A DNA stretch of 35,716 nt. It comes from Flavobacteriales bacterium (GTDB lineage: Bacteria; Bacteroidota; Bacteroidia; Flavobacteriales; Flavobacteriaceae). The stretch is from NCBI GenBank assembly GCA_024229195.1, contig JAAESS010000006.1, positions 1-35,716 on the forward strand. The letters are read 5' to 3'. Of the stretch, positions 17,932 through 25,870 are shown in pieces. The position numbers and the translations under genes are program-made. The notes beneath the pieces were generated by a model, which was not told the DNA's origin, ran no database searches, and was given only the letters and a program-made list of their open reading frames with translations. Numbering within the stretch: the first letter of the stretch is position 1; each line of letters begins with the position of its first letter.

Positions 17932-19218
17932 TTAATCATACTTCAGAACACTTTCTAATCGCTCTAATTTTCCATCAATACTATTTGGAATTTCAATACC
18001 CAATATTTCACACATCAGTGGATAAATATGGATGTTTTTTACCGATGGTGCAGTATATCCATTTTTAAATGCAGGACCATTCCCAAAAAATATTCCATGC
18101 ATGTCTTTATTTATAGGATCAGAACCATGCACTCCAATATTTTGGATTGAATTCTTTTTTAAAGACTCAATGCGTCTCTGTGAACTAAAATAATATCCAA
18201 AATCTGGCAATATTTGAATTGCTCCCCAATCCTTGCTTTCAGGTTTATATTCAAAGCCAGGGGTATTTTCAGTTTTATAAACCTTAAAATTCTTTTCCTT
18301 CTGTTTTAACTCCTGAATTATTAAATCAATTTCAATACCCTCTTTGGGGTGAATATTTACAATAGCACCATTATTTATGGTTTTAAACAGGTTCTCATTT
18401 TCTATAGTTTCGATGGCTATCAAATTCGCTGTTGGAAGATTAGCCATACCATGATCAGAAACGATGATCGTATTTACAGGTAAACCAGTTTTTTCTATAC
18501 CTTTAAAAAGTTCCCCTAAATTTGCGTCTAATTTTGATAAGGTTTTCTCTATTTCATGATCATTTTCTGGCCCAAATCTGTGTCCTGTATCATCCATATC
18601 AGAAAAATACATGGTAATCATATGTGGCCTTTCCTTTTCAGGCAAGTTTAACCAATCTATAACCTGTGCCACGCGAACCTCATTTTTAACACTCCCATCA
18701 TATTTATAATGATAAGTAGGTTTAACACCCTGAATATTGGCTTCAGAGCCTACAAAAAAATAACTTGCAGTAACCATACCCGCTTTACCGGCTTGAATCC
18801 ATATAGGTGTTCCTCCATAAAAACTGCCATCTTCAACCATTTCTCGGTTTCCAATTTTATAGGTCAATTCCTTATTATAACTGTAAAAAGAATTTCCAAT
18901 GATACCGTGTTTATCAGGGTATAAGCCTGTTGCAATTGAGTAGTGATTTGGAAATGTTTTTGAAGGAAAGGAAGAGATCAAGGACTCTGCCTTTACACCA
19001 CTCTCTATAAAATTGCTTAAATACGGTGGATCGTATTTTTCAACATAATCCCAGCGAAATCCGTCAAGAGAAATTAACAACAGATAGGGCTTTTTTAGTG
19101 ATTCATTCGAATTAATACTTGGTAAAGCCGTTATTGTTTTTTCGCTCGACTTACATGATCCTACAGCTATAAATGTAATCGTTACGGCAAGCCCGTAAAT
19201 AAAAATTCTTTTTAACAT
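17932..19218 (-). CDS. NPP-type nucleotide pyrophosphatase/phosphodiesterase lipoprotein
   Basis: Product of 428 aa with a lipoprotein signal (MLKRIFIYGLAVTITF, lipobox VGSC, Cys22). Alkaline-phosphatase superfamily motifs are present: LISLDGFRWDY (metal-binding D52), SSFPSKTFPNHYS with nucleophile T88 and N91, YFSDMDDTGHRFGP and IVSDHGMANL. The Thr nucleophile in K-T-F-P-N-H-Y is the mark of ectonucleotide pyrophosphatase/phosphodiesterases rather than alkaline phosphatases. It should hydrolyse phosphodiesters or pyrophosphates such as nucleotides outside the cytoplasm. The next gene downstream is the APC permease (117 bases); the 63-residue protein gene is 34 bases upstream. Confidence 0.93.
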   Translation of the reverse strand: MLKRIFIYGLAVTITFIAVGSCKSSEKTITALPSINSNESLKKPYLLLISLDGFRWDYVEKYDPPYLSNFIESGVKAESLISSFPSKTFPNHYSIATGLYPDKHGIIGNSFYSYNKELTYKIGNREMVEDGSFYGGTPIWIQAGKAGMVTASYFFVGSEANIQGVKPTYHYKYDGSVKNEVRVAQVIDWLNLPEKERPHMITMYFSDMDDTGHRFGPENDHEIEKTLSKLDANLGELFKGIEKTGLPVNTIIVSDHGMANLPTANLIAIETIENENLFKTINNGAIVNIHPKEGIEIDLIIQELKQKEKNFKVYKTENTPGFEYKPESKDWGAIQILPDFGYYFSSQRRIESLKKNSIQNIGVHGSDPINKDMHGIFFGNGPAFKNGYTAPSVKNIHIYPLMCEILGIEIPNSIDGKLERLESVLKYD

Positions 19219-19252
19219 CCTATTCCTTTAAAATATGAATAACAGTGGTGTC

Positions 19253-19444
19253 CTAACCTGCTTTACCATCACCATCAATATCCTTTACCAAATGAGTTTC
19301 AAGGGCAATAAGTGTTTTTCTAAGAAGTACTTTTGTGCTGGTCAGCTCTTCTTCTAAAAGCTTTACACGTTCCTCTACGCTATTAGCTTTTTCCTTTTGT
19401 TTTTCTATTTCATCTTGTTGAACTAAATCCCAAAATATTCCCAA
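19253..19444 (-). CDS. 63-residue coiled-coil protein with acidic DxDGDG tail
   Basis: Starts at a TTG (19442-19444). No ATG is available between the upstream in-frame stop and the helical body, so TTG is the best start. The protein opens with MGIFWDLVQQDEIEKQ, runs into a heptad-like helix (VEERVKLLEEELTSTKVLLR), and ends DIDGDGKAG, which resembles a single calcium-binding DxDxDG loop. Similar short proteins occur in flavobacteria to my recollection, without a known role. It lies between the DUF1569 gene (39 bases upstream) and the phosphodiesterase gene (34 bases downstream), suggesting one transcript. Confidence 0.7.
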   Translation of the reverse strand: MGIFWDLVQQDEIEKQKEKANSVEERVKLLEEELTSTKVLLRKTLIALETHLVKDIDGDGKAG

Positions 19445-19483
19445 AATAAATTTGTTTTAATTAGACTCTATATCGATTCGTTT

Positions 19484-19936
19484 TTAGCAACTTGCAAACT
19501 GTTTAAGATGATGATCAAGATGCTTATAAATAATTCTTCCCCATTCTTTGCGATTCAATTCTCCAAAAAAAGGATGCGTCTTCAGCTTTGTTTCCTCTCT
19601 TACCTTTACCAGGTAGTTGAGTAGTATTGTTTTTTTATCCTCTATATCAGTAAAAGTAAAAGACGACAATTCTGTATTCATTTCATCAGGAGTTCCAACA
19701 TTTTTTGGCCAGGGAATGGTTGAGAACAAAACCCATTTACCCAACTTTGATCTCATAAAAGATGGACCTTGCTGTTCAGCTGAAATTTCTCCCAATGCAA
19801 GTTTCAATTGAGTTACACAATGAATTAGCATTTGCTCCAAATTCATATGACCCCAAAGTCGTTCATTTACATCTGAAAGTTCCTTTATCCTACTTCTAAT
19901 TTCTTCATAGTCAGATTCAATAAAAATATTTTTCAT
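19484..19936 (-). CDS. DUF1569 / DinB-like four-helix protein
   Basis: Product of 150 aa without a signal peptide. Histidines expected for a DinB-type metal site appear in WGHMNLEQMLIHCV and in the C-terminal YKHLDHHLKQF, with the family-typical HPFFGELNRKEWGRIIYKH stretch. DUF1569 proteins belong to the DinB superfamily of four-helix metal-binding proteins, several of which are thiol-dependent transferases; the role of this branch is not established. First gene of a possible minus-strand run that continues into the 63-residue protein gene. Confidence 0.85.
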   Translation of the reverse strand: MKNIFIESDYEEIRSRIKELSDVNERLWGHMNLEQMLIHCVTQLKLALGEISAEQQGPSFMRSKLGKWVLFSTIPWPKNVGTPDEMNTELSSFTFTDIEDKKTILLNYLVKVREETKLKTHPFFGELNRKEWGRIIYKHLDHHLKQFASC

Positions 19937-20283
19937 GCTTTATAAAGGCTTCACTGATATGATAGTAAAATTTACCGAGCTAACTGTATAATCTCTGTAA
20001 TAGTTACATAACTCTGCATCTAAGTTACTAAAAGAATGTTTGCAACAGTATATTCTTTCAAATTAGTTCTTATTCTTTTCAAGTCAATGTAATCGGGTCA
20101 AACCAAAAAAAATGTATTGGAGCAAAATGATACTCTAAATTTAGATTTAATCACTCAATAAATCATTAATAACTATCTTAATAAAAATAAGTGTCAGGTA
20201 ATCAGTGGGGTTAATAAATTATTAAGTTTTAAAAATATTAATCCGAATTCAAATTCTGCTTTGACTTCAATAAAAAAAGATCG
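19937..20283. other. 347-base intergenic stretch
   Basis: AT-rich sequence between the start of the DUF1569 gene and the broken PD40/SPOR paralogue. I see no gene, RNA, repeat or full promoter match in it. Confidence 0.4.
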
Positions 20284-21192
20284 ATGAAAAGATTTATGAC
20301 TATAATTTTTGCAGTTTTTCCTTTAGGAATTTTTGCCTAGAGTACACAAAATGTTTATACGAAAACAGATAACATTTTGAATACTTCTTACGCTGATGCA
20401 AGCAACACTTTTTCCGATGAAAAAGAGGAGAGTTTAGAAACTCCTGTATTAAACGTATTTGAGCAAGACAACTCGACCGATGACATGTTTATTGTTACAG
20501 ATATGTTACTGGCTGGCCCTGAGTCAACTGGTAAAACAGATATTCTTTCGATCGATCTTCTTGAAGACGGAACTTATGGAAAACCAGAGAATCTGGGTTC
20601 AAAAATCAATACTGAAGAACGAGAAGTATTCCCATATGTTGACGACAGCAGCATGCTTTATTTTGCATCTGATATTGAATCTAAAGGTGACGAACTTAAT
20701 GTTTTCGCTGCCAAAGTAATGGATAATGAAGTTTCTACACCGATTAAACTGGATGTGCAAGCCAATGCATCCAAGGATGATTATGCAACGGCCTATAAAG
20801 CTATCGAGATTGAAGCAATGAAAATCGCTGAAAAAGAGGCTGAGCTCAGAGACTATAAAATTCTTCTCGAAGGAGAAAATTTAGCCGAAATTGAGCGTAT
20901 TGAAAAAACCTACTCAGAATTCTTGAGAGGTGATGCCTAAGATTTTAGCGAAAACAATGTAGTTTATTCTGTGCAAATTGGAGCATTCCTTCAAAATGTA
21001 AAAACAGGTACTTACAACGATTCGTCAGGTTTGTTCAACCATAGATATGATGACGGATATAACCGTTTTTATTCAGGAGTATTCGAATCTTATGAGGAGG
21101 CGCAAAATCATATGAAACAAATGAAAAAAGATGGCTACGGCGATGCTTTTGTTATCGGACTTGAGGGAGAAAAAAGATTTTTACCTGAATAA
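20284..21192 (+). pseudogene. Broken paralogue of the PD40/SPOR protein, two in-frame stops
   Basis: One reading frame runs from the ATG at 20284 to TAA at 21190-21192 (302 sense-frame codons) but is interrupted by TAG at 20338-20340 and TAA at 20938-20940; I find no frameshift. It encodes a signal peptide (MKRFMTIIFAVFPLGIFA), a PD40 segment (GKTDILSIDLLEDGTYG, TEEREVFPYVDDSSMLYFAS), a helical linker and a SPOR domain (YSVQIGAF, HRYDDGYNRFYSGVF). Each part aligns closely with the intact gene at 9576-11165, for example LNEDGSYGVPLNLG against LLEDGTYGKPENLG. Compared with that gene it lacks the early propeller part and the beta-sandwich domain. The TAG replaces the residue right after the expected signal cleavage site, where the intact copy has Gln (CAG to TAG would explain it). 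Most likely a recent pseudogene; read-through is a remote alternative. Confidence 0.85.
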
Positions 21193-21232
21193 AAGAAATT
21201 CTTAAAACACATTTTTAATCATATTTTTTTCT

Positions 21233-21262
21233 GACCTAGACGCTTTTTTTAGCGTCTGGGTC
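21233..21262. repeat. 12-base inverted repeat downstream of the pseudogene
   Basis: Arms at 21233-21244 and 21251-21262 pair over 12 positions, with one U-G pair, around a loop of six T. It lies 40 bases past the pseudogene stop and may be its old terminator. No T tract follows the stem in either direction, so it is not a standard intrinsic terminator. Confidence 0.6.
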
Positions 21263-21370
21263 CGAACTTTCTGATGATATAAAACAGATTAGAACTTGAA
21301 CGTTAGCCGAAAAACTCTCACAGTGGTTTGTTATTTGATGACTATCTTATTTTAAATCGAAGAGATAAAA

Positions 21371-21976
21371 TCAGAAGGCCAGTTTAATTCCTTCTGTAAC
21401 CATTCCTGTACCAATTATTGCGAGTATCAATCCCATTAGTTTACCAACCACAGCAATCAAATTATTACCTATTTTTTTTACAATTAAGTCACTTAAAGAA
21501 AAAGCCAAATAGGTCAGAAAAATCATCAACGCAAAAATAGCAATAACAATAACGATATGCACAAAGCCTGCATCAGTAACATTGTTCATTGCTGTTACTA
21601 TTGTTCCGGGTCCGGCAAGAATTGGTATGGCCAAAGGAGAAATCGCTATACTATTTTCGTCTTGTGCACCGGTACTATGCATTTTAGATTTTTGAGACAT
21701 CAGCATTTGAAATCCGATATAAAAAATAAGTATACCACCGGTGATCTTAAAGGCAGGAATAGTAATACCAAATAATTCAAAAATATACTTCCCGGCTATA
21801 ATAAAAGAAACCACAATTATAAATGCAGTTACCGAAGCGGTTTTAGCAATATTTTTTTTAGTTTCTTTATTCTCGCCCTCCGTAAGTCCTAAAAAAATAG
21901 GGGTATTCGCTATTGGATTCATAATTGCAAAAAATCCCATAAAGACAGTTAATGCGTAGGTAAATAAATTTTCCAT
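21371..21976 (-). CDS. MarC family integral membrane protein
   Basis: Product of 201 aa with six hydrophobic segments and MarC signatures: FFAIMNPIANTPIFLGLTEG near the N-terminus and ISPLAIPILAGPGTIVTAMN in the middle. The two N/G-P motifs are typical of this family, which was once linked to multiple antibiotic resistance but whose function remains unsettled. A 13-base perfect palindrome, TGAAGTTACTTCA, lies about 90 bases upstream (22063-22075) and could be an operator, though nothing else supports that. The MFS gene ends 108 bases upstream. Confidence 0.93.
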   Translation of the reverse strand: MENLFTYALTVFMGFFAIMNPIANTPIFLGLTEGENKETKKNIAKTASVTAFIIVVSFIIAGKYIFELFGITIPAFKITGGILIFYIGFQMLMSQKSKMHSTGAQDENSIAISPLAIPILAGPGTIVTAMNNVTDAGFVHIVIVIAIFALMIFLTYLAFSLSDLIVKKIGNNLIAVVGKLMGLILAIIGTGMVTEGIKLAF

Positions 21977-22084
21977 TTTTGTAAAGTTTCTTATTGTTTA
22001 GTTATTAGTTGAGGTTTTTTTTAATCCTCTTTACGATTAGCATAGTATATAAAATATTAACTTGAAGTTACTTCATCGAAAACT

Positions 22085-23350
22085 TCATTTCCTTTTCTGT
22101 TTTCCATACAATTTGAAGTAGTACCAAGAGGCGGTCATTCCAATAAAGGAAAATACAGCCAACATCAAAAAAACATGTTGATGTCCCTTTTCTCCCGGTG
22201 AATTATCCAAAAGATAGCCCATTGCTGGTCCTGCAAAGATATCAGGAGTATATCCGACAAGGGAAATAATCCCTACTGCTGTTCCCGTCAGGGCCAAAGG
22301 AATTTGACCACTATCCATCACGGCAAAATATAAAGAACGTGCCGCATATACCCCGGTTGCGACAATTAAAATCGATATAAAAAACAAAACTATCGTCGAG
22401 TCTGAAATAATACCTGTTGCAAACAATAATGCTCCAATAAATGAAATTATAAAACTCAGTACCAACCATAAAGTGATTTGTGAACGATCTGATATGACAC
22501 CAATTAGAATGCCAATGAAAGGACGAATAAACAGTAAAAAGGTACCCACTTGAGCTGATTTCACCTGGTCATAAAGCATTACGTCCTGAGCATATAAAGA
22601 AAAAACATCTGTGATTTTATAGCCAACATATGCACATAAAATAATGATCATTAATAACCATACAGAAGGCAGACGCAATACTTCTTTTATTTGTGGAATC
22701 GTAATTTTATCTATGATGATATCCTTTTCTGAATTATAATCTATTTTCATAAACAACCAAACCATCAGACCTACAAGAGCAATGACGGCTGTGGAGATGA
22801 GAATCACATACTTAAATGCTACCCTGCTTTCTGAGACGGTAACTTCAGAAATTTCAGAAGAAATAAATAATGAAAATGTGAGTACACCCATGGTTCCAAA
22901 CAAGGCTCCAACTAAGCCTCTACCCCCATCTAAAAATCCAAAGGCTTTACCTTGAGAACTGGAACCACCCCAAACCCGTGTTGCCTTGATCAATGCGGGC
23001 CAGAAAAAAAAGATAGTTGTAAAACCCCAATAACCATAAAGGATTTTTAACACAGTATAACAAGGATAAGTAGCATAGACCAATCCTCCGAGAGCTGTCA
23101 TCCATAATGCAACAGCAATCAATTTTCTTGGAGGATACTTATCGGCCGTAGGTCCTCCAAAGAGGTAGGATACCAAAGCAACCATTCCATATACAGAGAA
23201 ACAAATACCCAATTGTACATTGTCTAATCCAAAAACTTCCAGAACCGTAGGTCTGAAGACTCGTGACAGTACATATGGTAGAATAAATATCGACTCCCCG
23301 GCTAAAATGAGTAATAAGAGGAAATACCAAGGAGCTTTTTCTTGATTCAT
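22085..23350 (-). CDS. MFS transporter
   Basis: Product of 421 aa with about twelve membrane segments. The loop between helices 2 and 3 reads FGGPTADKYPPRKLIAVAL, a form of the MFS G-x-L-x-D-[RK]-x-G-[RK]-[RK] motif, and a related GVISDRSQITLW follows in the second half. A charged loop (KIDYNSEKDIIIDKITIPQ) separates the halves. The substrate is not evident: no catabolic gene is adjacent. The ATG at 23348-23350 directly precedes the first helix (EKAPWYFLLLLILAGESIF). Confidence 0.9.
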   Translation of the reverse strand: MNQEKAPWYFLLLLILAGESIFILPYVLSRVFRPTVLEVFGLDNVQLGICFSVYGMVALVSYLFGGPTADKYPPRKLIAVALWMTALGGLVYATYPCYTVLKILYGYWGFTTIFFFWPALIKATRVWGGSSSQGKAFGFLDGGRGLVGALFGTMGVLTFSLFISSEISEVTVSESRVAFKYVILISTAVIALVGLMVWLFMKIDYNSEKDIIIDKITIPQIKEVLRLPSVWLLMIIILCAYVGYKITDVFSLYAQDVMLYDQVKSAQVGTFLLFIRPFIGILIGVISDRSQITLWLVLSFIISFIGALLFATGIISDSTIVLFFISILIVATGVYAARSLYFAVMDSGQIPLALTGTAVGIISLVGYTPDIFAGPAMGYLLDNSPGEKGHQHVFLMLAVFSFIGMTASWYYFKLYGKQKRK

Positions 23351-23828
23351 AGAGCTTAGGAAATTTGACTTTTAAAATTAAACATAAATATGACACGTAA
23401 GATAAGACACTAACTTAAATTATTTAGTGGCACTAAACTAATTATTCTCTAATAGAGGATTGGATTTGCCTTAGGAAGGTAAGTTTTCTTATGTAGCTTG
23501 TTAATCTTCTTTTTGAATGACCAAAGTCAATCGAACTAGTGACATAAATCATTGTTTTTAATTTGAAATCAATTTAGTTTTATTCAAGAAAATTTTTGAT
23601 CAATTTCGACTTATTACAAAAACAAAAAAGTGTATTGAATTACTAAAATGTTTATCTGAATTTTGATATGCTCTAAGAAGTGCACATCAAATTAAATTGG
23701 ATTGGTGTTATTTACTTCGATAAATAAAATTGTCATTTCGGACATTTTTAGGCATGATTCATCCTTGATTAAAACATTTTTTTTAGATAATTTTTTACCT
23801 TGTATAAACAATTTGAATACTAAATAAA
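23351..23828. other. 478-base intergenic stretch
   Basis: Very AT-rich region between the divergent MFS and esterase genes. I looked for decayed genes, tRNA, inverted repeats and TTG/TAnnTTTG promoters and found nothing convincing. It should contain both promoters. Confidence 0.4.
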
Positions 23829-25865
23829 ATGAAAAAAATCCCCCTCATTTTCATTCTAATTTTTTTTAGCCAATTCGCTCTACCCCAATGTAAACAGACA
23901 TCCGCGGGAAGTAAATGGTCAAAATTAAGACAAAGCTCTTGGAGTCAAAGTTTTCGGGCCATGTGCGACGGACAACTTCAAAATATTACTTTTAATTCAG
24001 TTAATGATATTCTTAGTCCTGCTACAATTGCCATCGGTAAGGGAATCGATTGTGAATCTATAATTCTGCATGAGCAACAAATTTCATCCATTTCAAATGG
24101 AAACAATAGTATTGATTTAAATCAAACTATAAAAATTAAAAATGGAGAGTACTACTTTTTTAGTGTTGCATCGAATGATGGCACAGAATGGCGAATAAGA
24201 TTTAATCCGCAAAGTCAAGTTGAAGGCTATTTATCAACATATACCCAAAAAAATTCATCTCTAATTTGTGATCGCAAATATTATAACTATGATTGGAAAT
24301 TTTCGGTTAATGTAATTAAATCGACAAGCCAGGAACCTGAAAATTCTCCAATATATAGCAAGAATATCGATCTATTCATTTTGGCGGGTCAATCTAATGC
24401 AACTGGTAGAAAAGGAGATGGAGCACAATACCCTTCAGATCCAGACAATTTAGATTCAAAAATTAAGTTAAATTATGAATACATCTATTCTTCAAAATCT
24501 ACCGGCTGGATCTCTATGCAAACACAAAATGGGTTTTTCCCAAAAGGATATTTTGGTCCAGAAGTAAGTTTTAGTCGCAAATTAAAAAAGAATGGATATA
24601 ATCCTAGAATCTTTAAATACACTAGGGGGTCAACAAGTATCTATGAGAATTGGAAAACACCTGGGCAAGGAGGATTATATGAAAAAATGGTCAAGAAACT
24701 TAATCATTCTATCGAGGAACTAATAAGTCAAGGATATAAAGTAAACCTAAAAGGACTTATTTGGATACAAGGAGAATCTGATGCAGAGAACAGTACTTTT
24801 GCTCGAGCATACGAATCGAACCTTTCTAAGATAATAACTGATTTTAGGAAGAATGTTGCGAAAAACATCAAATTACCAATCATTTTGGGAGTTGATGAAC
24901 AACATGTTTTCATAAAAAAGAACCCTGAAGTTCTTTTAGCTCAAAAAAATATTGCTAAGAACGATCCAAATATAAAGTTTACTTCAATGATTGGATTACA
25001 GAAATCAGATGGTACTCATTTATCCCCTAGTGGGTTAATTGAACATGGTGAAATAATTTACAATGCTATGAATGATTTAGTGAATAATTCGTCCGTAGAA
25101 CCTAATGATCTTAATCCAGTAGAAACCTGTTTAATCTCCGCAAAGGGATCAACTGTCTCAAAAATTGCAAAAAAATCATGGGGTCAAAGTTTTCAAGCTG
25201 AATGTAATGGAAATATTCAACATATTATCTTTAATTCAGCGAGTAAAGTTAGTTCTTCTGCTACCATTGAAATTTACGATGGAGAAAATTGTAAAAAATC
25301 TATTCTTTACACACAAACTATTCCTCAAATCACAAATGGAGACAACATCATTTCGATCCAAAGTGATCTAGAAATTGAAGAAGGTAATTTTTATTTCGTT
25401 CAAGTTACATCAGATAATAATAATCCCTGGAAAGTAAGGCATACAGACAAAAATGTAACTACAGGTAATCTCAGAACCTATTTCAAGAATAAACCTATTT
25501 CAACTTGTTCTAAAATAATCTCTGACTATGATTGGGATTTTTCAGCAAGTATTGTCCCCAATTTAGAAAGCTCAAAATCTTATTTAACCAAAAAGCAACA
25601 TATCAATAATAACGAACTTTTGAGCAGGATTCAAATAACAATATACCCTAATCCCTCTAATGGATTATTTTCAATTGAGTCAAGGTTAAATATTATTCAA
25701 GCAGAGATTTTTAATATCCATGGCCAGAAAATACAAGATATTAAGACAACAAATAATTCCTTTTCAATTCAAAACTTGATTGATGGTTTATATTTTCTTA
25801 AAATAAAAACTGACGAAGGTAGTGTAACAAAAAAAATATTGAAAAATCGGAGTCTTTTTCAGTAA
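23829..25865 (+). CDS. T9SS-secreted SASA-type carbohydrate esterase with two flanking accessory domains
   Basis: Product of 678 aa. A signal peptide (KKIPLIFILIFFSQFALPQ) is followed by accessory domain A (about 21-161), an SGNH-type esterase of the sialate O-acetylesterase/acetylxylan esterase superfamily (about 178-415), accessory domain B (about 433-575), and a T9SS type A sorting domain (about 602-678, IYPNPSNGLFSIES, NLIDGLYFLKIKTDEG). In the esterase, S189 of LAGQSNATG is the nucleophile, IWIQGESD lies at 311-318, and D394/H397 of DGTHLSPSG complete the triad. Domains A and B are copies of one another (SWSQSF/SWGQSF, DWKFSV/DWDFSA). It probably removes acetyl groups from polysaccharides at the cell surface or outside. 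No glycoside hydrolase or SusCD pair is adjacent, so it is not in a visible polysaccharide utilisation locus. Confidence 0.9.
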   Translation: MKKIPLIFILIFFSQFALPQCKQTSAGSKWSKLRQSSWSQSFRAMCDGQLQNITFNSVNDILSPATIAIGKGIDCESIILHEQQISSISNGNNSIDLNQTIKIKNGEYYFFSVASNDGTEWRIRFNPQSQVEGYLSTYTQKNSSLICDRKYYNYDWKFSVNVIKSTSQEPENSPIYSKNIDLFILAGQSNATGRKGDGAQYPSDPDNLDSKIKLNYEYIYSSKSTGWISMQTQNGFFPKGYFGPEVSFSRKLKKNGYNPRIFKYTRGSTSIYENWKTPGQGGLYEKMVKKLNHSIEELISQGYKVNLKGLIWIQGESDAENSTFARAYESNLSKIITDFRKNVAKNIKLPIILGVDEQHVFIKKNPEVLLAQKNIAKNDPNIKFTSMIGLQKSDGTHLSPSGLIEHGEIIYNAMNDLVNNSSVEPNDLNPVETCLISAKGSTVSKIAKKSWGQSFQAECNGNIQHIIFNSASKVSSSATIEIYDGENCKKSILYTQTIPQITNGDNIISIQSDLEIEEGNFYFVQVTSDNNNPWKVRHTDKNVTTGNLRTYFKNKPISTCSKIISDYDWDFSASIVPNLESSKSYLTKKQHINNNELLSRIQITIYPNPSNGLFSIESRLNIIQAEIFNIHGQKIQDIKTTNNSFSIQNLIDGLYFLKIKTDEGSVTKKILKNRSLFQ

Positions 25866-25870
25866 ATAAA

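Noticed and set aside
14590-20220. Shared sequence TAATCAGTGG-N-GTTA near 14593 and 20202
   Set aside because: A 14 of 15 match between two AT-rich spacers is within chance expectation at this length, and no further similarity surrounds it.
20377-20940. Treating the middle of the broken PD40/SPOR gene as a separate short protein
   Set aside because: It would start at a TTG without signal peptide in the middle of a frame that continues both ways past single stop codons and matches the intact paralogue on both sides.
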